52,754 bases of DNA from an uncultured Gammaproteobacteria bacterium (GCA_947259875.1 CAMYNX010000010.1:1-52754); one strand, 5' to 3'. Shown: positions 36,975-46,498, numbered from the stretch's first letter. Translations and numbers: made by a program. The notes: a model not told the origin generated them from the sequence alone.

Positions 36975-39740
36975 ATGCTAAAAGAATGGGTGATTCTGGC
37001 AGTGTCCTTGGGTTACCTCGCCCTGTTGTTCGGGGTTGCCTATTATGGTGACAAGCGCGCCGACATGGGGCGCTCTATCATCAGTAATCCGTACATCTAC
37101 ACCCTGTCAATAGCGGTTTATTGCACGGCTTGGACGTTTTACGGAAGTGTCGGGCGAGCCGCGAGCACCGGCGTTGGTTTCCTTCCTATTTACCTCGGAC
37201 CCACGCTCATGGTCGCCATGTGGTGGATTGTGTTGCGCAAGATTATACGTATCGCCAAGGTGCATCGCATCACGTCAATCGCTGATTTCATCGGTTCTCG
37301 TTATGGCAAAAGCGCCCTACTTGGCGGGCTGGTGTCGATTATTGCGGTGGTCGGCATCATGCCCTATATCTCGTTGCAGCTGAAGGCGGTGTCCACCAGT
37401 TTCAACGTCGTGCGACGTTATCCCGATCTGCCGGTACTTGAGCACACGACCGCGACGCCGTTGTGGAGCGACACCGCGCTTTACGTGGCATTGGTGATGG
37501 CGGTGTTCACAATACTGTTTGGGACTCGGCACATCGACGTGGCAGAACGTCATGAAGGCATGGTCGCCGCGATCGCTTTTGAATCCCTGGTAAAGCTATT
37601 GGCCTTTTTGTCGGTGGGAATATTCGTGACCTTTGGGGTTTTCGAGGGCCCCGGAGATCTGTTTGCGCGCGCTGCGGCTGATCCCGAGTTGGCCCGCTTG
37701 ATGAGCCTGGAAGGTGCTCCTGGTGGCGCCACCAGCTGGTTTTTGCTCACGTTTTTGTCGATGTTTGCCATCCTGTTCCTGCCCCGCCAGTTCCAGGTGG
37801 CGGTGATCGAGAACGTCAACGAAGAACATATCCGCAAAGCTGTTTGGTTGTTTCCGTTGTATCTGTTCGTTATCAACTTATTCGTGCTGCCAATCGCGTT
37901 TGGTGGTCTGCTGCACTTTCCGAACGGCGAAGTCGATCCCGATACGTTCGTGTTAACGATACCGATGGCCGAGCATCAAGAGGCGCTGGCGCTATTCGTA
38001 ATTCTAGGCGGATTGTCGGCGGCGACCGGCATGGTTATCGTCGCATTATCGACCATGGTGTGCAACGACGTGGTGATGCCGGTGTTGTTGCGTCTAAAGG
38101 CCCTGGGCCTCACGCAGCGGAGAGATCTGGGTGGCCTGTTGCTTGGAATTCGCCGCAGCGCGATTGTCGGGATTCTATTGCTCGGGTTCGTGTACTTTCG
38201 CCTCATCGGCGAGTCCTATGCCTTGGTCACCATCGGGCTGGTGTCGTTTGTGGCAGCGGCACAGTTCGCGCCGCCGATCCTGTTCGGGATCTACTGGCAG
38301 GGAGCGAGCCGCGCCGGCGCGCTTGTCGGCCTGACTGCCGGTTTCTGTGTATGGATCTACACGCTCATGTTGCCCGCCTTTGCCAAGTCCGGCTGGCTGT
38401 CCACGGTGTTTATCGAACACGGTCTATTCGGGCTGGAAATTTTAAAACCGTACCAACTGTTTGGACTGGAAGGCCTAGATACGATTTCCCACGCGGTGTT
38501 TTGGAGCCTGTTGTTTAACGCCGGTGGTTTGGTCGGGGTATCGTTGTTCTCGCGCCAGAGCCCCATAGAGAGGATGCAGGCGGCGTTCTTCGTCGATGTC
38601 TTTCGCCAGGCAATTCCCAGAGGCGAGACGTATTTTTGGCGTGGCGCGGCTACAGTGTCCGAGCTTTTCGACTTGTGCGCCAGGTTCCTCGGCCTATCCA
38701 GGGCAACCGAAATTTTTACCGGGTACGCGCGCGAGCAGGGGGTCAAGCTGGAAGACGAACTTCAAGCTGGTCCCCGGCTGGTAAATCTAGTGGAGCGCCA
38801 CTTGGCGGGGGTTATTGGTTCAGCCTCCGCGCGGGTCATGGTGTCGTCGACGGTGAAGGGCGAAGCGCTGAGTTTAGACGATGTCATGCAAATCTTGGAC
38901 GAGACTTCACAAATGGTTGAATACAGTCACCAACTGGAGCAGAAGTCGGTTGAGTTAGAGGCGGCCACAAAAGAGTTACGCGCCGCCAACGAACGTCTGC
39001 ACGAGTTGGATCGCTTGAAGGATGAGTTCGTGTTCACAATCAGTCACGAGCTTCGTACCCCACTGACATCAATCCGGGCGTTCTCGGAAATACTTCATGA
39101 TAATCCGAACCTGGACGTCAAGAAACGAGAAGAGTTTTTGGCGACTATGGTGAAGGAGACCGAGCGCTTGACGCGACTGGTCAACGAGTTATTAGACCTA
39201 GCGCGGATCGAAGCGGGCCGCATGGACTGGCGTATGGAGCAGCTGGACTTGCGCGAGTTGGTTCGAGACGCGGGGGCCGCTGTCGGACAATTATTCGAGG
39301 AGCGGAGAATTGCCCTGACCCAGGACTTCCCTAACCGGCCAATGATACTGGAGGGTGATCACGATCGGCTGATGCGGGTGTTGATCAACCTATTGTCCAA
39401 CGCCAACAAGTTTTGCCGGCCAAATACCGGACGTGTCGTGGTGCGGTTATCTGAGATGGCGCAACAGGGTTATCGATGCGAGGTCATCGACAATGGTCCT
39501 GGTATTCCAAGCGAACAATTGGAGCGGGTGTTTGAGCGCTTCCACCAAGTCAGCGATCCAGACAAAGGCAGACCCAAGGGTTCCGGCCTCGGGCTCACTA
39601 TTTGCCAACGCATCATCGAACACCATGGGGGACGAATTTGGGCGAGCAGCGTCATCGGAGAGGGAACCACAATGGCGTTCGAGCTTCCACGCGTGGCGGT
39701 CACGCTTAGCAACCAGACACAGCCTGAACAGGTCAGATAG
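36975..39740 (+). CDS. Sodium:solute symporter-histidine kinase fusion (CrbS/CbrA-like)
   Basis: N-terminal SSS-type TM region; FTISHELRTPLTSIRAFSEIL H-box; LINLLSNANKF, DNGPGIP, GSGLGLTIC. Confidence 0.94.
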   Translation: MLKEWVILAVSLGYLALLFGVAYYGDKRADMGRSIISNPYIYTLSIAVYCTAWTFYGSVGRAASTGVGFLPIYLGPTLMVAMWWIVLRKIIRIAKVHRITSIADFIGSRYGKSALLGGLVSIIAVVGIMPYISLQLKAVSTSFNVVRRYPDLPVLEHTTATPLWSDTALYVALVMAVFTILFGTRHIDVAERHEGMVAAIAFESLVKLLAFLSVGIFVTFGVFEGPGDLFARAAADPELARLMSLEGAPGGATSWFLLTFLSMFAILFLPRQFQVAVIENVNEEHIRKAVWLFPLYLFVINLFVLPIAFGGLLHFPNGEVDPDTFVLTIPMAEHQEALALFVILGGLSAATGMVIVALSTMVCNDVVMPVLLRLKALGLTQRRDLGGLLLGIRRSAIVGILLLGFVYFRLIGESYALVTIGLVSFVAAAQFAPPILFGIYWQGASRAGALVGLTAGFCVWIYTLMLPAFAKSGWLSTVFIEHGLFGLEILKPYQLFGLEGLDTISHAVFWSLLFNAGGLVGVSLFSRQSPIERMQAAFFVDVFRQAIPRGETYFWRGAATVSELFDLCARFLGLSRATEIFTGYAREQGVKLEDELQAGPRLVNLVERHLAGVIGSASARVMVSSTVKGEALSLDDVMQILDETSQMVEYSHQLEQKSVELEAATKELRAANERLHELDRLKDEFVFTISHELRTPLTSIRAFSEILHDNPNLDVKKREEFLATMVKETERLTRLVNELLDLARIEAGRMDWRMEQLDLRELVRDAGAAVGQLFEERRIALTQDFPNRPMILEGDHDRLMRVLINLLSNANKFCRPNTGRVVVRLSEMAQQGYRCEVIDNGPGIPSEQLERVFERFHQVSDPDKGRPKGSGLGLTICQRIIEHHGGRIWASSVIGEGTTMAFELPRVAVTLSNQTQPEQVR

Positions 39741-39779
39741 GGAACTTATAGCTCGGCGGCACAAGCTCCCAATCGAGCG

Positions 39780-40802
39780 CTACGACCACTCTAACGGCGC
39801 CTCGTCCATCAACGCAGCCTGCTCGCGCAGCGAGAGGATATGATCCTCCCAGCACCGCTGGGTATTGAACCATGGGAATGCTCGCGGAAATGCCGGATCG
39901 TTCCAACGCTTCGCCAGCCACGCGTGATAGTGCAGGAGGCGCAGTGTGCGCAGCGCCTCGACCAAATGCAGCTGACGTGCGTCAAAGTCGTTGAATTGGG
40001 TATAACCGTCCAACAACTCATCTAAACGCGCAGTTTGGTAAGCACGATCGCCGGACAAGAACATCCACAGGTCTTGGATCGCGGGACCGGTTCTGGCGTC
40101 ATCCAGGTCAACGATGTGAGGCCCTTTTTCGCCCCACAATATGTTCCCGCTATGGCAGTCGCCATGTAAGCGCAGACTACCGACGTCCCCAGCACGGTCG
40201 AAACAATAACCAACGCGTTGTAAGACATCCTCGGCAATAGACCGATAGGGTGTTTCGAGCTCCGGCGGAAGGAATCCTTTCTCCAGCAGGTAACGGTAGG
40301 CGTGGGTACCGAAAGATTCGATCGTCAACGTCGGGCGGTGCGCGAACCCGCGCACCGCGCCGACCACGTGAATGCGTCCCAGAAAGCGGCCGAGCTGTTT
40401 CAGGTGTGCCGGGTTGTCCAGTTCCGGTGCACGGCCGCCATGCCGGGGAAACAGCGCAAAGCGGAACAAGCCCTGATAATGCAGCGTCTCGCCCGAATCC
40501 AACCGCCACGGCGGGACCACTGGGATTTCCGCCGCCGCCAACTCCCAGGCGAAGTCATGTTCTTCGTGGATCGCGGCATCCGTCCAGCGATGGGGGCGAT
40601 AGAATTTCGCGATCAGTGGCGGGGCGTCTTCCAGCCCCACTTGATACACGCGGTTTTCGTAGCTGTTGAGCGCTAATAATCGTCCGTCACAGTGGAAACC
40701 AACGCTCTCTACGGCGTCCAAGATCTGTTCCGGCCGCAAGCCTTGATAGGCGCGGGCCTCGCCGCTTTTATCGATAATTTCGTGTGTGGCCGACTCAGGC
40801 AT
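39780..40802 (-). CDS. srkA: Stress response kinase A (YihE/RdoA family)
   Basis: YENRVYQVGLEDAPPLIAKFYRPHRWTDAAIHEEHDF; RLHGDCHSGNILW, HIVDLDDARTGPAIQDLWM. Confidence 0.94.
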   Translation of the reverse strand: MPESATHEIIDKSGEARAYQGLRPEQILDAVESVGFHCDGRLLALNSYENRVYQVGLEDAPPLIAKFYRPHRWTDAAIHEEHDFAWELAAAEIPVVPPWRLDSGETLHYQGLFRFALFPRHGGRAPELDNPAHLKQLGRFLGRIHVVGAVRGFAHRPTLTIESFGTHAYRYLLEKGFLPPELETPYRSIAEDVLQRVGYCFDRAGDVGSLRLHGDCHSGNILWGEKGPHIVDLDDARTGPAIQDLWMFLSGDRAYQTARLDELLDGYTQFNDFDARQLHLVEALRTLRLLHYHAWLAKRWNDPAFPRAFPWFNTQRCWEDHILSLREQAALMDEAPLEWS

Positions 40803-40916
40803 TAACCGACCTTAGCGCAGCCAAAAGAAAATTTGTAGCGATGATTTCTTGCCCCGACACCGCGTGAGCTATGATTGCCCGCCCCAATCAACTCCGAACC
40901 AAGCGTTATTTCAAAG

Positions 40917-43232
40917 ATGGCGACGAAACAAGACCTAGAAGCGCGAGAATCAGACTGCACGAGCACCGATGACTTCCTGGCATTGGCCAACGAGGCATTG
41001 AGCGAACCGGCAGATAAAGAATACGCCAAGCACCTGTTGCAGCAGGCTGAGATGCAATGCCAGTTTCCAACGCAGTACGTCGATGTGGCGAGGGGTTTTG
41101 CCGACGGACTGGGGGACCAAGATTATGCCAAGGACTTGTTGGACCAAGCCCAAGAGGCGTGCTTTGAGGGCAAGGAATTCGCAGCAGTAGGCCATGCCTT
41201 CGCAACCCTGATCGGCGATTCCGAAACCGGCAAGGCGCTGCTCGCGCAGGCCGTGGAGGAGGCGAAGGGACTGGATGAGATCATGGAACTGGCACACAAG
41301 GCCGAGCAGATTGATGCCGAGTTGGCAAAATCGCTGCTCACCAAGGTGGAAGCCGAATGCAAGGATTTTGAGACGCTGCGAAAACTCGCCGCTCGTATGG
41401 CAGGCAGCGACGCGACAGCCGCTAAAGAGATCTACAAGAAAGCGGACCGGTTTTGCGGTGACATGGAAACAACCGTGGAATACGCGCGCGGCGCCAAAGA
41501 GATCTTCGCCGATGACAATTGGGCTGGCGAGATCCTGGAAGCGGCGGAGTCTGATTGTCAATTTCCCAATGAATTCGTCGCCCTGGCCCGCGGCTTCAAG
41601 GAGATCCTTGGGAGAGACGACAAGGTCGATGATTTGCTCGAACAAGGCGCGGAATTCGCGATGTCCGGACCGGAACACCTAGACCTTGCGCGTGGATATT
41701 GGGAGCTGAAAAACGACGCGGCGCGGGCGGCCCAAGCCTATCAACAGGCACTGCCCGAGATCACCGATCGGACGCAGCTGCTGGCATTGGCAAAGACGGT
41801 CGGCGCAGAACTAGGCGACCAGGAACTCGCCAAACAGATCTATGCCAAGGTGGAACAGAAAACTACGGTGGCAGGCGACTTTGTGAAACTGGCCCAGGAG
41901 ATCGCGGAGAATTTGCGCGACCAGGTATACGCCTCCGAGGTATATCAGCGTGCGGAAGAAAAGATGTCCGGTGTCCACGACTTGATCAACCTCGCTGGCG
42001 CCGTGCTCGGCAACTTGGATGATCGAGGACGTGCCGTCGATATCTACCAGAAGGCGTTGGAAAAAGCCGATGACTTTACCGGTTTAACTAAGTTATTGGA
42101 TGCGGTACAGACGAGTGTCGAGGATGATGCGCTGATTCGTGGGGTATTTGACAAACTTGCCAGTACCGCGGATGCGACCAGTGAGTTGCTGGGTTTGCAC
42201 CTACGAGCGACGGAGCTGTTGCGCGACAAAGAGTTACCGACTCGTATGTTGCAACTCGCGGAAGAATGCGTCACCAGCCTGGACGAAATGCGCAAGGTAG
42301 CGGAAGCAGTCACTAGCCACGCCGCCAACGATCAGGAGTGGGTAGCGCGGGTCACCGAAAAACTGCACAAGCGAGAGGCCAACCAGGCAACATATGCACA
42401 GATCCAAAAGCAAGAAGAGGAGTGCTCTGCCGCCAAACAGTTGCTTCACCTGGCGGATCAGGTCATCACCGAGCTAGAAGACAAGTTCTACGCCCGTAAG
42501 TTGATCAGTAAGGCTGAAGAAATGTTACAGAAGGAGACTTTTGACTTCAGCAAGTATCAAGCGCTGATCACCAGCATCGATAAGAATCTGCAGGACCAGC
42601 AATGGGCCGAACAACTGTACCGCGACTGCATCGAGCGCTGCCGCCATTTTGCCTGTGTGCAACAGATCGCGCAATCGGCGGTGAGCACCCTGACAGATAG
42701 TGAATTGGCACACCGCCTGGCGCGAGAATTCTATCAGGCCGAACAACAAAAGCTTGGCGATAAATCGTTTGCCGACACTCTGAAGCTAGCGGATGCCATT
42801 TTGCGTGATCTTGATGACCACACTTGGGCACAAGACCTATTGGGCAAAGCGGAGCTGTCCGTGGAAGACCATTTCGATCTCGCCTGTGCGGCGCAATTCG
42901 CGGCCCGGCTTGACGACAACGCGAGGGCGGAATCGCTCTATCAGCAAGCGGCGGACCATTGCGGTTCCGCGGAGGACCTGTTGCAACTGGCAACACGTAT
43001 GCAGCGAGACCAGGTCGATGAGCAAACTGTGAAAGACGTCTATCGCTCGGCAGGCGCAACATTGTCAGCGCCGGGCGACCGGCTCAAGTGGGCGGAGGGC
43101 ATTATCACCCTATTCGCCGACCGTGAATGGGCACGCCAAGCTTACGACGATCTCAAAGATTCTTTCACCGACGAACGCCAGCGGGCGGTCTACAGCGCGA
43201 GCCGCCAACACCGGCTCGAGCGGCGATTGTGA
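40917..43232 (+). CDS. Tandem ~34-aa helical-repeat (TPR/Sel1-like) solenoid protein of unknown function
   Basis: about 21 repeats of pattern [E]xxCxxxxxFxxLAxxxxxxLxDxxxAxxLLxKA; no signal peptide seen. Confidence 0.85.
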   Translation: MATKQDLEARESDCTSTDDFLALANEALSEPADKEYAKHLLQQAEMQCQFPTQYVDVARGFADGLGDQDYAKDLLDQAQEACFEGKEFAAVGHAFATLIGDSETGKALLAQAVEEAKGLDEIMELAHKAEQIDAELAKSLLTKVEAECKDFETLRKLAARMAGSDATAAKEIYKKADRFCGDMETTVEYARGAKEIFADDNWAGEILEAAESDCQFPNEFVALARGFKEILGRDDKVDDLLEQGAEFAMSGPEHLDLARGYWELKNDAARAAQAYQQALPEITDRTQLLALAKTVGAELGDQELAKQIYAKVEQKTTVAGDFVKLAQEIAENLRDQVYASEVYQRAEEKMSGVHDLINLAGAVLGNLDDRGRAVDIYQKALEKADDFTGLTKLLDAVQTSVEDDALIRGVFDKLASTADATSELLGLHLRATELLRDKELPTRMLQLAEECVTSLDEMRKVAEAVTSHAANDQEWVARVTEKLHKREANQATYAQIQKQEEECSAAKQLLHLADQVITELEDKFYARKLISKAEEMLQKETFDFSKYQALITSIDKNLQDQQWAEQLYRDCIERCRHFACVQQIAQSAVSTLTDSELAHRLAREFYQAEQQKLGDKSFADTLKLADAILRDLDDHTWAQDLLGKAELSVEDHFDLACAAQFAARLDDNARAESLYQQAADHCGSAEDLLQLATRMQRDQVDEQTVKDVYRSAGATLSAPGDRLKWAEGIITLFADREWARQAYDDLKDSFTDERQRAVYSASRQHRLERRL

Positions 43233-43250
43233 ACCGCAAGCTAAGTTTTT

Positions 43251-43703
43251 TTAGTTGACGATCCGCCAAGAGCCATCGGGTTGCCGGCACGCCGTACCAT
43301 AGGCCTTTTCCCGGTTGCGGCCGACAATGATGTCGGTTTGAAACTCGCGGCAATATTCACCCGATGATCTTTGGTAGGTCTGGGTGGGGGTTATGGTGAC
43401 TTGACTTCCCTCGTCGGGATTGACCCAGCGGGTGGATTCGCCGACACGGTTGTACTCCAGCACATGTTGCGCATGCAATTCATCGACGCGGTCCAAGGAA
43501 CGACCGATTTCCTGGCCAACCAGCGCCCCGAGCACTGCACCAACGAAGGTCGCGGCGATCTGCCCGCTGCCGTCACCGATGGTGGAGCCCAGCACACCGC
43601 CGGCCACCGCACCGGTGGCCGTGCCCGCCTCTTCTTTGGTCATGGCACAGCCGCCAACGACCATGGTGCCTGCCAACACCACACCAATAAATTGTTTGTA
43701 CAT
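43251..43703 (-). CDS. Glycine-zipper 2TM outer-membrane lipoprotein
   Basis: lipobox VGGC; GTATGAVAGGVLGSTIGDGSGQIAATFVGAVLGALVGQEIGRSLD. Confidence 0.9.
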   Translation of the reverse strand: MYKQFIGVVLAGTMVVGGCAMTKEEAGTATGAVAGGVLGSTIGDGSGQIAATFVGAVLGALVGQEIGRSLDRVDELHAQHVLEYNRVGESTRWVNPDEGSQVTITPTQTYQRSSGEYCREFQTDIIVGRNREKAYGTACRQPDGSWRIVN

Positions 43704-43896
43704 TGACGTTCTTCCCGTATGGTTGTTCTATAAATAACGATAAACTGTCGCCCCGGGATGACACGCGAGCGCGGTAAAGCGCGCGCGTTGCTTGACAATT
43801 ACGAACCATCGCTGGGTAGCAGCCGCGATAAACCAAGGGGTCGCCAATTGCCCCGGCCTGCACATCGCCGTTCAATGTAGACATGCAACAAAAGAC

Positions 43897-43934
43897 GGAT
43901 AACCCGGATATTGCGCCAAGGCGCCCGGTGACTA
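43897..43934 (-). repeat. Interspersed structured repeat, copy F (tail fragment)
   Basis: TAACCCGGATATTGCGCCAAGGCGCCCGGTGAC region resembles the inverted tail of copies A-D. Confidence 0.5.
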
Positions 43935-44028
43935 TTCATAGCGCCCGGCTAACAGCTTCGCAGTGTCACTTAGATAAAATGGCAACATACGAGTCTCCAG
44001 GTTATCTGAAGAGAATAGTCGCGGGGCT

Positions 44029-44236
44029 ATTCCGGCCCTGGCTCAGTGGCGAACGCCCGGGCTTACGCCTCACGCAACGCATCGCTACGGCTATGCGTTT
44101 CGCTCCAGCGCGGCGCTTGTCCCCGCCAGCAGGGGAACCCGACCCTGCGCTTGTCCCCGCACAGCAAGGGAACTCCGCGCAGCACGAGTCCCCTCGTCAT
44201 CATCCGGAATTCTCGGTGCAATATGCGGGTTAAGCA
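44029..44236 (+). repeat. Interspersed structured repeat, copy C (with internal duplication)
   Basis: closing stem ATTCCGG 44029-44035 / CCGGAAT 44204-44210; GCGCTTGTCCCCGCCAGCAGGGGAAC and GCGCTTGTCCCCGCACAGCAAGGGAAC; tail TGCAATATGCGGGTTAAG. Confidence 0.88.
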
Positions 44237-44996
44237 CGCATCGAGAGCGCCGCATCTGGTTGCCCACCGCGGCGTTCCGGCATCAATGCCAGGAAACACC
44301 CTCATCGGTTTTGAGGCCGCGCTGCAAGCCGGTGCACGGTATTTGGAGCTGGATATCCAGCTCACCGCTGACGGTGTACCGGTGCTGTATCATGATGACA
44401 ATACACTGCGCATGTCCGGCATCGCCGGTGGTCTGCTGACGCGCTCGCTCGCAGAGGTCAAGAAGCTGCGCGCGTCGTTCCCGTCGCGTTTTGGGGATCA
44501 CTTCAAGGACAATCCGATCGCGTCGCTGTTCGAATTTTGCGAATTATTGGCCGTGTGGCCCAAGGTCACCGTCTTTGTAGAGTTGAAACGCGCCAGCCTG
44601 AATCATTTCGGGCGCGCAAACATGGTTGATGCGGTGGTAAAGATATTGAGTGCCTTTCGTAACCAGGCGGTGTGCATTTCCTTTGATGCTGCCGCGATAG
44701 AATATGCGCAATCGACCCACGGGGCGAGCATCGGTTGGGTACTGCCGGAATGGAGCGCCGAAAACCAGGCTCGGGCCGAGGCGTTGGCGCCCCACTTTTT
44801 ATTCTGCGACATGGACATCCTTCCCCAAGACGATCACCACATCTGGCGTGGGCCCTGGCAATGGGCAGTCTATGTCGTCGACGACCCGGACCAGGCCCTG
44901 GCATTATTCAAGCGTGGTATCGATCTGGTGGAGACCGACCGCATCGTCGATATGCTGCGACATCCGCTGTTGGCGGAGCGCGCACACCATGGATAG
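44223..44996 (+). CDS. Glycerophosphodiester phosphodiesterase
   Basis: LVAHRGVPASMPGNTLIGFEAALQAGARYLELDIQLTADGVPVLYHDD; start codon lies in repeat C tail. Confidence 0.94.
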   Translation: MRVKHASRAPHLVAHRGVPASMPGNTLIGFEAALQAGARYLELDIQLTADGVPVLYHDDNTLRMSGIAGGLLTRSLAEVKKLRASFPSRFGDHFKDNPIASLFEFCELLAVWPKVTVFVELKRASLNHFGRANMVDAVVKILSAFRNQAVCISFDAAAIEYAQSTHGASIGWVLPEWSAENQARAEALAPHFLFCDMDILPQDDHHIWRGPWQWAVYVVDDPDQALALFKRGIDLVETDRIVDMLRHPLLAERAHHG

Positions 44997-46161
44997 CTAT
45001 GACATCGTGGTTGTGGGTGGCGGGATTCACGGCGCGGGGGTCGCGCAGGCCGCCGCGGCGCACGGCTACACGGTGTTGTTGCTGGAGCAACGCCGTCCGG
45101 CGGCGGGTACGTCGAGCCGGTCCAGTAAGCTCATCCATGGTGGCTTGCGTTATCTGGAAAGCGCTGCATTCAGCCTGGTGCGCGAAAGCCTGCGAGAACG
45201 GGAGCTGTTGTTGCGGTTAGCGCCGGGCCTGGTGAAACGGCAACGGTTTTTTATTCCCGTTTATCCAGGCACCCGGCGGCGGCCGTGGCTGATTCGCACC
45301 GGACTCAGTATGTACGCGTTGTTGGCGGGGCTGGGGCGAGAGGTACGCTTTCAGTCGCTACCCAAGGCACAGTGGGATGATTTGGACGGACTGCGTACCG
45401 AAGGGTTGCAGGCGGTGTTCCAGTACTGGGACGCGCAGACCGACGACGTACGTCTGACCCAGGCAGTGATACGATCTGCTGAATCCTTGGGTGCCCGGTG
45501 TCTATGGCCGGCGACGTTCGTGCGCGGCGATATCCACAGCGGCGGCTGTCGGGTGGTATACCGTTACCAGGATCGCGACCACCAGTGCACCGCCCATACG
45601 GTGGTCAACGCCGCTGGGCCGTGGGCGGTATCCGTCTCGCAACGTTTTGCCCCGCCGGTCCCGGCGCCGGCGGTGGAGAATATCCAGGGCAGCCACCTCG
45701 AGTTGCGGGGTGGGATAGAACGTGGCTGCTATTACATGGAGGTCCCGGAGGACAAGCGTGCGGTGTTTCTCATTCCGTGGCACGACGATACCGCGTTGCT
45801 GGGCACCACCGAACACCGTTATCAAGGCAACCCGAGCGATGTGGCGCCGTTACCGGAGGAAATCGATTATCTGCTAAAGGTCTACCGGCATTATTTCCCG
45901 CAACGTCCTGCTGAGGTGCTGGCGGCTTGGGCAGGGCTGCGGGTGCTGCCGGTGACCCACGGCGCGGCGTTCAAGCGCTCCCGCGAGACGCGGCTGGAAG
46001 TCGATGACGTTAGTCACCCGCGGGTACTCTCCATATTAGGCGGTAAGCTGACCGGCTATCGGGCCACCGCGGAGAAGGTGATAAAGCGGTTAAGCAAGAC
46101 TCTGCCGACCCGAACACCGGTGGCGAATACCCGTGAGTTGCCGTTACGTGCGGATGACTGA
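44989..46161 (+). CDS. glpD: FAD-dependent glycerol-3-phosphate dehydrogenase
   Basis: YDIVVVGGGIHGAGVAQAAAAHGYTVLLLEQ, SSKLIHGGLRYLE; start overlaps GDPD stop. Confidence 0.93.
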   Translation: MDSYDIVVVGGGIHGAGVAQAAAAHGYTVLLLEQRRPAAGTSSRSSKLIHGGLRYLESAAFSLVRESLRERELLLRLAPGLVKRQRFFIPVYPGTRRRPWLIRTGLSMYALLAGLGREVRFQSLPKAQWDDLDGLRTEGLQAVFQYWDAQTDDVRLTQAVIRSAESLGARCLWPATFVRGDIHSGGCRVVYRYQDRDHQCTAHTVVNAAGPWAVSVSQRFAPPVPAPAVENIQGSHLELRGGIERGCYYMEVPEDKRAVFLIPWHDDTALLGTTEHRYQGNPSDVAPLPEEIDYLLKVYRHYFPQRPAEVLAAWAGLRVLPVTHGAAFKRSRETRLEVDDVSHPRVLSILGGKLTGYRATAEKVIKRLSKTLPTRTPVANTRELPLRADD

Positions 46162-46498
46162 TTCGTCGCTCACGCTGGCCATCGACTAAAAAGATACGCA
46201 CTGTTCACGAGCGATGGTGTTCGACCAGCACGGAACAGCAATAGCAAAGGCACAACAGTTGCTGTCGCTGACTCGGCTCAGCCGCCACCGGGTGGAACAG
46301 CAAGCGGATTTGACGGACTGCACGGTGGAGCGCTCGCCACAACTGGAGGCCACCGCCAAGGGCATCGCGTGGCTGGCGGCGGGCCGGCCATCGGACTGGG
46401 TCGTCCCCGGCACTATAGCTCGGTTCGAGCCGCGCCCTGATACCGGCCGGTGCGAACGCTTCATGGTGTTCCAGGAGGTGTTGCATGCCATGTTGTGA
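46154..46498 (+). pseudogene. FGGY-family/glycerol kinase remnant with in-frame stop and internal deletion
   Basis: MTDSSLTLAID*KDTHCSRAMVFDQHGTAIAKAQQ (kinase N-terminus) continues in frame into VERSPQLEATAKGIAWLAAGRPSDW (kinase C-terminus); start coupled to glpD stop. Confidence 0.82.
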
